The notes below the pieces were generated by a model. That model was not told where the DNA came from. It saw only the letters and a program-made list of their open reading frames with translations, and made no database searches. From Litoreibacter albidus (GTDB taxonomy: Bacteria > Pseudomonadota > Alphaproteobacteria > Rhodobacterales > Rhodobacteraceae), in the NCBI RefSeq assembly GCF_900107015.1, contig NZ_FNOI01000002.1, positions 186,001 to 250,000 of the forward strand: a DNA stretch of 64,000 bases. Reading direction: 5' to 3'. This document shows, in pieces, positions 1-9,987 of this stretch; within the stretch, counting starts at the first letter, position 1, and each line of letters opens with the position of its first letter. Position numbers and translations under genes: made by a program.

Positions 1-312
1 TATAACGCCAAAGGCTCGGACCTGCCGCCCCCGCCCATATGCGCCAAAACATGGCGCGCACCGATCCTTGAACAGCTGCCCGACATCCGCCTGACGCTGC
101 TCATCGGGGGCTATGCGCAAAAGTACCATCTGGGCAAGACTGCGCCCAATGTAACGGACACGGTCGCAGCTTGGCGCAACTATGCGCCCGCCATTATCCC
201 CTTGCCGCATCCGTCGTGGCGCAATACCGGATGGGTCAAACGCAACCCGTGGTTCGAGACAGACCTGCTCCCCGCCCTCAAATCACGCGTGAAAGAGGCC
301 CTTGCCCCATGA
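1..312 (+). CDS. Uracil-DNA glycosylase family protein (3' part)
   Basis: Only the C-terminal 103 residues are present; the gene starts before the window. The protein would remove uracil from DNA by cleaving the N-glycosidic bond in base-excision repair. The reading frame is open from base 1 and ends with TGA. It carries the family's late motif LPHPSWRN (normally HPSxRN), the loop that contacts the DNA and the scissile uracil. A preceding LTLLIGGYAQ strand and a following WxKRNPWFE segment also fit the COG1573-type proteins of Rhodobacterales. The stop overlaps the next start (ATGA), so the two genes are probably co-transcribed. Catalytic residues at the N terminus cannot be checked. Confidence 0.8.
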   Translation, partial: YNAKGSDLPPPPICAKTWRAPILEQLPDIRLTLLIGGYAQKYHLGKTAPNVTDTVAAWRNYAPAIIPLPHPSWRNTGWVKRNPWFETDLLPALKSRVKEALAP

Positions 313-1088
313 ACACACCGCTAGATCAGGCCCACGCGGCCATGGACGCCGCCCCTGAAGACGACACCGCACGTCTGCGCTTTTACGAACGCATGGGCGA
401 CTCCGAAATGTTCGTGTTGCTGGAGGCGGAGCCGGACGGCGATCAGATTTCACCGCAAGTGTTCGAGGTAGAGGACGCATCCTACATCCTCGCCTTCGAT
501 CGGGAGCAACGACTCGCCGAATTCGCAGAAGGCACCGCCCCCTACGTTGGCCTATCCGGTCGGGCTTTGGCACAAATGCTCAGCGGTCAAGGTCTGGGGT
601 TGGGCGTAAATCTCGGCGTCGCACCCTCCTCCATTCTGCTCCCGCCCACCGCAGTGGACTGGTTGCACGAAACTCTGTCCCACGCCCCTTCTGAGGCCGC
701 AGAAACACCCACCGAAATCAGCCCGCCAAAAGGCCTGCCCGACAGTTTGGTGACCGCCATCGACATGAAGCTGGCCACCGCCGCGGGGCTGGCGCAATGC
801 GCTTATCTTGCGGGTGTTCGCTATGCCAGCGGCCAGCGGTCACACATTCTGGCTTTCGTCGGCGCAGAGCCGGGCGCACAGACAGCCTTGGCCCGCGCCG
901 CGAATGAAGCTCTGGTTTTTTCCGGCATTGAGGCAGGCGCATTGGACGTCGCCTTCTTCGACGCCAGCCATGCAATTGTCGGCGCGCTAGAGGCGCAAGC
1001 CCTGCGCTTCGACCTGCCGCAACCGATCCAACCGACAGAGCGTCCTGCGCCCGGAAGCGACCCGTCAAAGCCGCCAAAACTGATCTAG
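309..1088 (+). CDS. SseB family protein
   Basis: A 259-residue soluble protein. The N-terminal half (about residues 20-125) resembles the SseB N-terminal domain, with MFVLLEAE, a 'YILAFDRE' strand and a 'GVNLGVAPSS' segment. The function of SseB domains is poorly defined; in enterobacteria they belong to the 'enhanced serine sensitivity' family. The C-terminal half looks like a second alpha/beta domain. I chose the ATG that overlaps the upstream TGA as start; a longer reading from about 171 would run through the glycosylase gene and is less likely. Family assignment is fairly secure, function unknown. Confidence 0.7.
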   Translation: MNTPLDQAHAAMDAAPEDDTARLRFYERMGDSEMFVLLEAEPDGDQISPQVFEVEDASYILAFDREQRLAEFAEGTAPYVGLSGRALAQMLSGQGLGLGVNLGVAPSSILLPPTAVDWLHETLSHAPSEAAETPTEISPPKGLPDSLVTAIDMKLATAAGLAQCAYLAGVRYASGQRSHILAFVGAEPGAQTALARAANEALVFSGIEAGALDVAFFDASHAIVGALEAQALRFDLPQPIQPTERPAPGSDPSKPPKLI

Positions 1089-1089
1089 C

Positions 1090-2025
1090 TTAATAGCCCG
1101 CAGCGCGGTCCACGACATGAACAAACGGCTGCCCTGCCTCGCCCAAAACGATGTTTTCGGCGATCACTTCGGATGCGGTGGTGGCCTTGGTTTCAGCCGC
1201 GATGTGCGGCGTCACCGTCACCTTAGGGTGCGCCCAGAACGGGTGATCTTCGGGCAACGGCTCCACGCGAAACACATCTAGCGTCGCGTGTGCCAGCTGC
1301 CCGCCGTCCAGCGCCGCAATCAATGCCGCGTCGTCGATCAACGGCCCACGACCGGGGTTCACCACAAAGCCGCCGCGCCGCATCAACGCCATACGCTCCG
1401 CGTTCAACACGTTCTCCGTTGCCGCAGTGTCCGGCAGCAAAAGCGCAACCATATCGGCATCGCGCAACGCATCTTTCAGCCCGTCTTCGCCGTGGTGGCA
1501 CGTCACGCCGTCCACCGTCTTGGGGCCACGCGCCCATCCGTGAACGTCGAAGTTCAACCGCGCCAGCGCTTGCGCGCAACCAGCACCCAACACGCCCAGC
1601 CCCAGCACACAAACCTTGCGGTCCCGCGCAAGCGGCGCGGCAGTCCCCGCCCGCCAAACGCCGTCTTGTCCCGCCACAAACCGGTCCATGTCCAAATGAT
1701 AGCGCAGCACATGCCCCGTGACCCATTCCACCATGCTTTCCGTTAGCCCGTGATCCACCATCCGGCACAGCGGCGCTGTCAGCGTCGGGTTGTGCACCAT
1801 CGTCTCCACACCAGCCCAGAGGCTCAAAACCGCCTTTAACTTGGTGAAGGGGGTGAAATCCGTCACCGGACCGTTGGGCGCGTAAACGATGTAGTCCACG
1901 TCGGCTGGGGCGATATCCGTGCTCAGCACCGCGTCGATACCAGCCTTGGCAAACGCGCTGCGCAATGGGGCTTCATATTCAGCCCAGCTTTTGGGTTGGG
2001 CCGCGAAAAGTACGTTCAGGGTCAA
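1090..2025 (-). CDS. ghrA: Glyoxylate/hydroxypyruvate reductase A-like 2-hydroxyacid dehydrogenase
   Basis: A D-2-hydroxyacid dehydrogenase of about 311 residues that should reduce glyoxylate or hydroxypyruvate with NAD(P)H in the cytoplasm. It has a Rossmann dinucleotide site GLGVLG (about 142-147), the NPGRG loop with catalytic Arg near 226, Glu near 255 and His near 274 in PHIAAET, the usual Arg-Glu-His set. The start is uncertain. A TTG at 2025 has a good ribosome site (GAGGTAGAG) and gives the usual N terminus; an ATG at 2049 would overlap the end of rodA and has no visible Shine-Dalgarno. It lies directly behind rodA and is probably the last gene of that transcript, though its role is metabolic. 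Confidence 0.85.
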   Translation of the reverse strand: MTLNVLFAAQPKSWAEYEAPLRSAFAKAGIDAVLSTDIAPADVDYIVYAPNGPVTDFTPFTKLKAVLSLWAGVETMVHNPTLTAPLCRMVDHGLTESMVEWVTGHVLRYHLDMDRFVAGQDGVWRAGTAAPLARDRKVCVLGLGVLGAGCAQALARLNFDVHGWARGPKTVDGVTCHHGEDGLKDALRDADMVALLLPDTAATENVLNAERMALMRRGGFVVNPGRGPLIDDAALIAALDGGQLAHATLDVFRVEPLPEDHPFWAHPKVTVTPHIAAETKATTASEVIAENIVLGEAGQPFVHVVDRAAGY

Positions 2026-2029
2026 ATCT

Positions 2030-3169
2030 CTACCTCGGTCTGTGGACATGGGCGCTTTGCATCAGCCCGAACGCCAGCAAAAGCACAATCATGGCAGAGC
2101 CGCCATAGCTCACCATCGGAAGCGGCACACCCACCACGGGGGCAAGCCCCATGACCATCGACATGTTCACCGCGAAAAACAGGAAAAATGTCAGCCCGAT
2201 CCCCATGGTCAGCAAAGACGCGAAGCGGTCCTTGTTGCTCAACCCCGACACGACACAGAACACCAACACCATGACATAAAGGCTCAGCAAGGAAATCCCG
2301 CCGATGAAGCCGAACTCCTCCGCCAGCGTGGTGAAAATAAAGTCGGTGTGTTTCTCCGGCAGGAAGTTCAACCGGCTCTGCGTGCCTTGCATATAGCCCC
2401 GCCCAGTCCAGCCACCGGACCCCAACGCAATCTTCGATTGGGTGATGTGGTAGCCCGCGCCCAAAGGGTCCGATGCGGGGTCAATAAACGTATCAATCCG
2501 GCGGTACTGGTAATCCTTTAGCAACTGCCACTCGGTGCCGCGGCTCTTGAACACAGCGCTGACCAGCCCCGCGCCCGCGCCGATCACCGCCGCAAAATAC
2601 GCCCAGTGAACACCGGCCAAAAACATCACACCGCCGCCGCCAAACGCCAGCAGCAGGGACGTGCCCAGGTCCGGCTGGCGCAGCGTCAAATACATCGGCA
2701 ACGCGATAATCACGACGGGGATAAGAACCCAAATCGGTCGCGAGATTCGCTTTACGCCGACCCAATCGTAATATGCCGCAAGAAACATGATCAGCGTGAT
2801 CTTGGTCAGCTCTGACGGCTGCAAACGCATAAAGCCCAGATCAATCCACCGCTGCGCCCCCATACCGGTGGAGCCGAAAAACTCCACCGCAAGCAGCAGC
2901 AATACGGACAGCGCATAGGCCACCCCCGCAACGTTGCGCAAAAACCAAACCGGTATCATCGCCACGCACAGCATCAAGAACACGCCAATCGCAAACCGCT
3001 TCATCTGCGGCTCCGCCCACGGCGTCATCGACCCGCCAGCGACGGAATACAGCATCAAGAATCCGACGCTCGCAATCGCTGTCAACAACACCACAATTGG
3101 CCAGTTCAGGTACAGCACCTTGGACAATCCGCTGGGCACGGATTTTACGTTGTATTCCAGATAGCTCAT
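2030..3169 (-). CDS. rodA: Rod shape-determining peptidoglycan glycosyltransferase RodA
   Basis: A 379-residue SEDS-family integral membrane protein with about ten hydrophobic segments. RodA polymerises lipid II into glycan strands during cell elongation, together with PBP2 and the MreBCD complex. Characteristic pieces are the loop LPEKHTDFIFTTLAEEFG, the GMGAQRWIDLG segment and the late 'VGVPLPMVSYGGS' motif. It follows mrdA with a 4-base overlap (ATGA), the classic coupling of the transpeptidase with its glycosyltransferase partner. Length and order match RodA of other alphaproteobacteria. Confidence 0.97.
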   Translation of the reverse strand: MSYLEYNVKSVPSGLSKVLYLNWPIVVLLTAIASVGFLMLYSVAGGSMTPWAEPQMKRFAIGVFLMLCVAMIPVWFLRNVAGVAYALSVLLLLAVEFFGSTGMGAQRWIDLGFMRLQPSELTKITLIMFLAAYYDWVGVKRISRPIWVLIPVVIIALPMYLTLRQPDLGTSLLLAFGGGGVMFLAGVHWAYFAAVIGAGAGLVSAVFKSRGTEWQLLKDYQYRRIDTFIDPASDPLGAGYHITQSKIALGSGGWTGRGYMQGTQSRLNFLPEKHTDFIFTTLAEEFGFIGGISLLSLYVMVLVFCVVSGLSNKDRFASLLTMGIGLTFFLFFAVNMSMVMGLAPVVGVPLPMVSYGGSAMIVLLLAFGLMQSAHVHRPR

Positions 3170-5109
3170 GCCTGAGAGTCCGGCGCTTCTGGCTGATCAG
3201 GGTCCCACAGCTTCAACTTCTTAAGCGATGAGCTGATGCGCCCACGCTGCGAACTCGGGTAGGCGGACAATGGCGGCACGCCGTCCGTTTGGGCTGCCAG
3301 CATAATGTCGCGCGCAATCGGGGCCGCCGCGGTGGAGCCGCCGCCGCCATGCTCCACCACGACCGCCACCGCATATTTGGGGGCGTCGGAGGGGGCAAAC
3401 CCGACATAGAGCGCGTGGTCGCGACGCTCCCATGGCAGATCAGCGTTTCGGAACACGCCGCGCGCGCGCTCCGCCTTGGAGATGTTGCGCACTTGGCTGG
3501 TGCCAGTCTTGCCCGACATCCGCAGTTCCTTGTCCACGATCCGCGTGGCTGCGCCCGTGCCGCCGGTCTCATTGGCCACAGCGAACATCCCGCCGCGCAC
3601 TTGGCGTAGCATCTCTTCGTCGATGCCCAACGGCTCCCCGCCGCCCTCCGGCGTCTCGACGCCGTCTACCGATTTCACCAGTCGTGGCGATACTGCACGG
3701 CCCGTCGCAATCCGCGCCGTCATCACCGCCAGTTGCAGCGGCGACGCAAGCACGAACCCTTGCCCGATAGATGCGTTCAAGCTGTCGCCGATCACCCAAT
3801 CGTTGCCACGGTTTTCCTTCTTCCACGCCTTGGTCGGCATCAGGCCACCCGCCACAGCGGACATCGGCACGTCGTGCCGCTCCCCCAAGCCAAGCCTGCG
3901 CGCCATGGCCGAAATCTTCTCGACGCCCACGCGCTGTGCCAGATCGTAGTAGTACACGTCGCACGACTGCTTCAGCGAGTTGCGCAGGTTCACCTTACCG
4001 TGCCCGCCACGTTTCCAGCAGTGGAACCGACGGCTCGCGACCTCTGTGTATCCGCCGCAGTAAACAGTTTCATCCGGCGTGATCTCCCCCGCCTCCAGCG
4101 CGGCCAAGGCCGTCACCATTTTGAAGGTGGAGCCCGGCGGGTAGGTGCCCTGCACCGCCTTGTTGGCCAACGGGCGGTACTTGTTGCCCGTCAGGTCGCC
4201 GTAATCCTTCACAGAAATCCCGCGCACGAACATGTTCGGGTCAAACGCGGGGGCGGAGCCGATCGACACCAGATCGCCCGTGCGCACGTCAATCACCACC
4301 GCCGCCGCACTTTCGCCAGCCAAACGTGCCTGCACGAAATTCTGCAACCGCGTGTCGATGGTCAGTTGCACGTTCGCGCCTTTTTGGCTTTCATCACGCC
4401 CAAGCTCGCGCATGACGCGGCCAATGGCGTTCACCTCAACCCGCTTGGTCCCCGCCTTCCCGCGCAACTGCCGTTCCAACTTATTCTCGGAGCCAGTCTT
4501 GCCGATTTGAAACTTCGGGATCAGCAGCAGCGGGTCTTTGTCGTCGATACGGCTCAGGTCATAGTCGCTGACCGGCCCGACGTAGCCCACGATATGCGCG
4601 TAATCAGCGCCGCGCGGGTAGCTGCGGCTCAACCCCACCTCGGGCGAAATTCCCGGCAACGCGGGCGCGTTCACCGCAACTTGGCTCAGATCTTCCCACG
4701 ACAACCGATCCGCGATCGTAACCGGCACCAGCCGTGAGCGCTTGCGCAGTTCTTCGCGGGCGTGGTCCAAGTCCTCATCCGTCATCGGGATCAGGCGGGA
4801 GATGGCGCGCAGCACCTCTTCGGGGTCATCCACTTCGTCGCGGACCATCGTCACGCGGTAGTTCTGTTCATTGCCCGCAATCAGCAGCCCGTTGCGGTCA
4901 AATATCTGCCCACGCGCGGGCGGCAGCAGACGAATGTTGATCCGGTTTTCCTCGGCCAGCAGGCGAAACTGGTCCGCTTGGTCCACCTGCAAATGCCGCA
5001 TACGCAGCCCCAACACAGCCGCAAACGCCGCCATGCCGCCACCCAGCACCAGCCCCCGACGGCTGATAATTGCTGCACTTTCTTCGGTGTCTTTGGGGGA
5101 GCGCCTCAT
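3166..5109 (-). CDS. mrdA: Penicillin-binding protein 2 (peptidoglycan D,D-transpeptidase)
   Basis: A 647-residue class B penicillin-binding protein that cross-links peptidoglycan in side-wall elongation. It has one N-terminal membrane anchor (about 18-38), a dimerisation/pedestal domain (about 60-240) and the transpeptidase domain. Active-site motifs are SxxK as STFK at 327-330, SxN as SCD at 382-384 and KTG at 534-536. The start ATG overlaps the mreD stop (ATGA), so longer upstream readings are excluded. The SCD variant of the second motif is the common form in PBP2. Confidence 0.97.
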   Translation of the reverse strand: MRRSPKDTEESAAIISRRGLVLGGGMAAFAAVLGLRMRHLQVDQADQFRLLAEENRINIRLLPPARGQIFDRNGLLIAGNEQNYRVTMVRDEVDDPEEVLRAISRLIPMTDEDLDHAREELRKRSRLVPVTIADRLSWEDLSQVAVNAPALPGISPEVGLSRSYPRGADYAHIVGYVGPVSDYDLSRIDDKDPLLLIPKFQIGKTGSENKLERQLRGKAGTKRVEVNAIGRVMRELGRDESQKGANVQLTIDTRLQNFVQARLAGESAAAVVIDVRTGDLVSIGSAPAFDPNMFVRGISVKDYGDLTGNKYRPLANKAVQGTYPPGSTFKMVTALAALEAGEITPDETVYCGGYTEVASRRFHCWKRGGHGKVNLRNSLKQSCDVYYYDLAQRVGVEKISAMARRLGLGERHDVPMSAVAGGLMPTKAWKKENRGNDWVIGDSLNASIGQGFVLASPLQLAVMTARIATGRAVSPRLVKSVDGVETPEGGGEPLGIDEEMLRQVRGGMFAVANETGGTGAATRIVDKELRMSGKTGTSQVRNISKAERARGVFRNADLPWERRDHALYVGFAPSDAPKYAVAVVVEHGGGGSTAAAPIARDIMLAAQTDGVPPLSAYPSSQRGRISSSLKKLKLWDPDQPEAPDSQA

Positions 5110-5711
5110 CCGATAACTCCGTCGCTGTCCAACTCGCGAACGCCAGCACGCCGCACCCGCAATATAAAGTGCGTGAACGCAATAACCAACGGGTAGGCCA
5201 GCGCGGTGGTCAAAATGTGAAGGACGCTGGACAAGAAACTTGGCTGTGGCACCGCAAAAATCAGCTGCGCCAGCCCGTTGGCAAACACGGCCGCCGTGAA
5301 CGTGCCCACGACCAGCGCGATTTCCAACGGCACCGACACCTCGTTGCTGGCGTTGGTTTGACGGCGCAAAAACTCGAACCCGATCAAGGAGATCGCAGGC
5401 CACAGCCCCAAGGGCCGCAAGAACAGGATGTCCGCCAAAAGCTGTACCACCACGATCAACGCCACAGGCGCCCAACGTGGGCGGCGCATCAAATAGGCAG
5501 CGGTCAGGCAAAACAGCAGGTCAGGGCCGGGCAGGCTGAAATACGCGCCGCCCACTTGCACCGCGCGCCCCGTCTCGGGGTCCAGCAACTTGATCGCCGC
5601 AGGGGCCGTGTTCAACGGCAGCAACTGGCTAAAAATGATGAGGGCGCAGACGACCAGAAACAAAACGCGGTTTTGAAAGCGCCGCCATGTGATCGGGTCA
5701 ATCATTAACAT
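5106..5711 (-). CDS. mreD: Rod shape-determining protein MreD
   Basis: A small, very hydrophobic inner-membrane protein of about 200 residues with five to six membrane segments. MreD couples the MreB filament to the elongasome. Sequence identity of the family is low, so the call rests on size, topology and position between mreC and mrdA. Two ATGs (5711 and 5705) lie inside the end of mreC and either could be used. The stop overlaps the mrdA start. Confidence 0.9.
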   Translation of the reverse strand: MLMIDPITWRRFQNRVLFLVVCALIIFSQLLPLNTAPAAIKLLDPETGRAVQVGGAYFSLPGPDLLFCLTAAYLMRRPRWAPVALIVVVQLLADILFLRPLGLWPAISLIGFEFLRRQTNASNEVSVPLEIALVVGTFTAAVFANGLAQLIFAVPQPSFLSSVLHILTTALAYPLVIAFTHFILRVRRAGVRELDSDGVIG

Positions 5712-6588
5712 CCTCCACGGCGGCGGTCTCGTCCGCCGCGATCAACCCGCCGGAGGAGCTGATCACCCCAGAATGCGGCGTTCGCAAGACCCGCAAGAAC
5801 TCCAGCCGTCCGTAATCCGCCGCCAGCTTCACCCGTAAGCGCCGGTCCGGCCCCAGCGCGATCTGCCCGACAAGCACATCCGCCGGAAACACCTTGCCGT
5901 CCCCCGACGTCACCACACGGTCGCCCGGGCGCACGTCTTCGATGTTCTCGACAATGTCAACCGGCGGCGCCAACGTGTTGTCCCCGACCAGCAGGGCCTT
6001 CTGCCCAGAAGGCTGGATCGTCACCGGAACGCGGCTGCTTGTATCGGTCAGCAAAATAACGCGCGATGTCTTGTCGCCCACGCCCGCGATGCGGCCCACC
6101 AGTCCCAAGCCGTCCATCGTGGCCCAGCCGTCTTGAATGCCATCACGCGCCCCCACGTTCAGCAAAACCGACCGCCGGAACGGCGATCCGTTATCCGTCA
6201 GCACCACCCCTGTCACAAACGTCAGCTGCGCGTTCAACCGCACTTTGTTCAGGTCCAGAAGTCGTGCGTTTTCCTGCTCAAGCTGAATGGCAGCTTCGCG
6301 CCATGACTTCATCTGCTGCAACTCGCGGCGCAATTCTTGGTTCTGCTCGTAAATGCGGGCGTAGGACTGGAAGTCGTCGAACATGCGGCTCACCCGCGTG
6401 ACGGGCACCAAGGCCCAGTCAAAAGATGGCACCACCTTGTCCACCAGATTGGAGCGGAACCGCTCCATACGCGGGTTATCAATGCGCCAAAGCCCGAAGA
6501 TCGCCAGCAAGACAACGACCAACACCCCGATCAGAACGCGTCTGACGGGGCGGGCGTATTCTTCTTGTCCGCGTCGATCAATCGCCAT
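5698..6588 (-). CDS. mreC: Rod shape-determining protein MreC
   Basis: A 296-residue bitopic protein. A short cytoplasmic tail is followed by one membrane helix (about 15-36), a coiled coil (about 65-105) and two periplasmic beta-barrel domains, containing 'VVLTDNGSPFRRSVLLNVGARDG' split across the domain start. MreC forms dimers or filaments that activate PBP2. It sits 48 bases behind mreB and overlaps mreD. A short acidic tail replaces the long Pro-rich tail seen in some relatives. Confidence 0.95.
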   Translation of the reverse strand: MAIDRRGQEEYARPVRRVLIGVLVVVLLAIFGLWRIDNPRMERFRSNLVDKVVPSFDWALVPVTRVSRMFDDFQSYARIYEQNQELRRELQQMKSWREAAIQLEQENARLLDLNKVRLNAQLTFVTGVVLTDNGSPFRRSVLLNVGARDGIQDGWATMDGLGLVGRIAGVGDKTSRVILLTDTSSRVPVTIQPSGQKALLVGDNTLAPPVDIVENIEDVRPGDRVVTSGDGKVFPADVLVGQIALGPDRRLRVKLAADYGRLEFLRVLRTPHSGVISSSGGLIAADETAAVEDVND

Positions 6589-6636
6589 GGGTTCAGTCCA
6601 GACTGCGCAGGGCCGCCCTATCGCGGCCCGATAGGG

Positions 6637-7698
<1,062 letters not shown>

Positions 7699-7743
7699 TC
7701 AAAAGTAACCGCCGACTCAGCCGTCGACGGGGAAGGTTTGCGA

Positions 7744-7772
7744 CTTATAGGCGGGCGACGCGCCGGTTGAAA
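7744..7772 (-). promoter_or_regulatory. Putative sigma-70 promoter of the mreB operon
   Basis: Reading the minus strand, TTTCAA (7772-7767) and TATAAG (7749-7744) are separated by exactly 17 bases, about 60 bases upstream of the mreB start. The -35 box is imperfect. No experimental support; this is pattern matching only. Confidence 0.4.
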
Positions 7773-7832
7773 GCCACCTGAGCCGTCATATCAGCACTAT
7801 TCCGCCTCCCCTATGCAGGTTAGAAGCGCAGC

Positions 7833-8603
7833 ATGCTTTCATACCAACACATCTTTCATGCGGGGAACCCCGCTGACGTCCATAAGCACGCACTTTTGTG
7901 CGCGATGCTCAGCTATATGACCCGCAAGGACAAGCCGCTCAGCTATCTGGAAACCCACGCGGGGCGCGGGCTCTATGATCTGTCCTCCGACGCAGCCCTC
8001 AAAACCGGGGAGGCCGCTGCTGGCATCGCGGCGCTCACGGATAAGTTCGCGCCGGATCACCCCTACATCAAAGCGCTCACCACACTGCGCGATTGGCACG
8101 GGCCCTCGGCCTACGCGGGCTCTCCGATGCTGGCCGCCCTGTCGCTGCGCCCCGCCGACAAGCTGCATCTTGCCGAACTCCACCCGCAGGAACATCAAGC
8201 CCTGCGCGATACCATGCGCCCCCACAACGCCACCTGCTACAAGCAAGACGGGTTTGAGATGGCGCAGGCCGTTTGCCCGCCAGAGCCGCGGCGCGGCCTC
8301 ATGCTGATTGACCCTAGCTATGAGATAAAATCCGACTACGACGCCATCCCGCGCCACATCGCGAAGCTGCACCGTAAATGGAACGTCGGCGTGATCGCGC
8401 TTTGGTATCCGATCCTGACCTCAACAGCGCACGCCCAAATGGTGCGCGCCCTCTTGGATCAAAACCTGCCCGACGTGCTGCACCACGAGGTCACATTCCC
8501 CCCCGTGCGCGACGGGCACCGCATGACGGGCTCCGGCATGTTCATCGTGAACGCGCCCTACGGGCTGGACGCCGAGGCCAAATCCCTAAGCAAGATATTC
8601 TAA
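7833..8603 (+). CDS. rlmJ: 23S rRNA (adenine(2030)-N6)-methyltransferase RlmJ
   Basis: A 256-residue SAM-dependent methyltransferase that modifies A2030 of 23S rRNA. The N-terminal family signature NPADVHKHALL and the SAM-binding strand YLETHAGRGLYDL are clear. The catalytic DPPY-type motif appears as DPSYE near residue 155, a variant at the third position that is compatible with N6-adenine methylation. The gene faces away from mreB and shares the 155-base intergenic region with it. Confidence 0.93.
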   Translation: MLSYQHIFHAGNPADVHKHALLCAMLSYMTRKDKPLSYLETHAGRGLYDLSSDAALKTGEAAAGIAALTDKFAPDHPYIKALTTLRDWHGPSAYAGSPMLAALSLRPADKLHLAELHPQEHQALRDTMRPHNATCYKQDGFEMAQAVCPPEPRRGLMLIDPSYEIKSDYDAIPRHIAKLHRKWNVGVIALWYPILTSTAHAQMVRALLDQNLPDVLHHEVTFPPVRDGHRMTGSGMFIVNAPYGLDAEAKSLSKIF

Positions 8604-8734
8604 AGGCCCACCGCTGGGACCATATGACGGCGACGAAGGGCGCGACTTAGACACTGGTTGCAAGATGCTCTGCGCAGAGCCCAAAGTGACAAATACAGCG
8701 GCAGCCGACAATGCCTGCTTTACTCCAGTCAAAG

Positions 8735-9919
8735 CTACGCGACCACGCGCATTTCTTTCACGAACACCGCTGTTGCGACCACTAACAACCCAAGTGAAAC
8801 AGCCGCAAGCACGACCCAACCGAAGCCCGCGATGATTGCACCAGCGGCAAAAGCACACAGCGTTGAAACCAGCGCGATCACCGTATCGTTCGCGCCTTGC
8901 ACCAGCGCCCTCTCGTCTGCCGACACAGAATTTGCGAGCATCGTGGTCGCACCGATGAAGCCAAAGTTCCATCCAATGCCCAATAAAACGAGCGAGCCAT
9001 AAAAGTGTGCCGACGTCAGACCACTTTGCGCCGCGATTGAAGACACGATCAGCAGCGCCAATCCAATAAGGGCAATTGGATGCACGCCAAATCTCTTGAT
9101 CAAGAATCCGGTAAAGAAACTGGGGGCAAACATCGCCACAACGTGCCAACGGATGACGTCACCCGCTACCGCTTCGCTAAAGCCGCATCCAATCATGGCG
9201 AGCGGCGTCGGCACCATCAAGAAAACCATAATACCTTGCGAGACGGCTCCAAGCCCAACTGCCAGCCGGACGGGTTTTCGCTTCAATACTGATAGCGATG
9301 CCAAGCGTTCCTTGAAGCTTTGCGGAGCCCCGTTTGTAGGGGCGGGCAGATTCGTTAGCGCCAATGGGAGCAAGCCTACTAAAGAAAGCGCTGCGAGCGC
9401 GGCATATGCGCCAGCTAGCGGAACCGGTGCGAGCATATCTTTTGCGACGATGAACATTTGAGGACCAACAAAGGCGGCAATCAACCCCGACGTCAGCATC
9501 AATGAGATTGCAACAGGCTGCCACTCTGCGCTTACGGTCTCGGCCGCCGCGAACCTAAAATACTGATAGCACGCAAGCGCGGCGCCCAATGCAAGATGCG
9601 CGCTGCAGAGTAGAAGGAAGCTGCCTGTATACAGGGCCAAAACCCCGAGCAAGGCCCCGACGACTGCGCAGAAAACGCCCGTGACAAAACCGGCTTTTCG
9701 CCCACGCCTGCCCATCAAAAGCGAAAATGGCGCAGCCGCGACCAACCCCGCCAGCGCTTGAAGTGATGCAGGAAGTGTTGCCAATGCCGTCGAAGGGGCC
9801 AACATCAATCCGGCCAGACCTCCCAAGATAATCAGCATTGGCATGGCAGAGCCAAGAACCGTGTTCGCCAGCAGCAGGCCTAAATAGTTGCCGTTCCGAG
9901 AAATGAACGAGCTATACAT
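8735..9919 (-). CDS. MFS transporter
   Basis: A 394-residue major facilitator superfamily protein with about twelve hydrophobic segments. The A-loop appears as LLMGRRGRKAG between helices 2 and 3, and a related loop FFTGFLIKRFG follows in the second half. Substrate cannot be predicted. The ATG at 9919 (with GGA upstream) is preferred to a TTG six codons earlier. It is divergent from a GlxA/AraC-type regulator that probably controls it. Base composition of this pair is less GC-rich than the flanking housekeeping genes, which may indicate acquisition as a cassette. Confidence 0.85.
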   Translation of the reverse strand: MYSSFISRNGNYLGLLLANTVLGSAMPMLIILGGLAGLMLAPSTALATLPASLQALAGLVAAAPFSLLMGRRGRKAGFVTGVFCAVVGALLGVLALYTGSFLLLCSAHLALGAALACYQYFRFAAAETVSAEWQPVAISLMLTSGLIAAFVGPQMFIVAKDMLAPVPLAGAYAALAALSLVGLLPLALTNLPAPTNGAPQSFKERLASLSVLKRKPVRLAVGLGAVSQGIMVFLMVPTPLAMIGCGFSEAVAGDVIRWHVVAMFAPSFFTGFLIKRFGVHPIALIGLALLIVSSIAAQSGLTSAHFYGSLVLLGIGWNFGFIGATTMLANSVSADERALVQGANDTVIALVSTLCAFAAGAIIAGFGWVVLAAVSLGLLVVATAVFVKEMRVVA

Positions 9920-9987
9920 ATCAAATATCCAGATCAATTTGCGTTAGGGACTTGGTAACGCACCTCCCATCTGTCTAATATGTCAAT

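Noticed and set aside
5110-5511. Upstream extension of the PBP2 frame
   Set aside because: It overlaps mreD entirely in another frame, and the ATGA overlap gives the normal PBP2 start.
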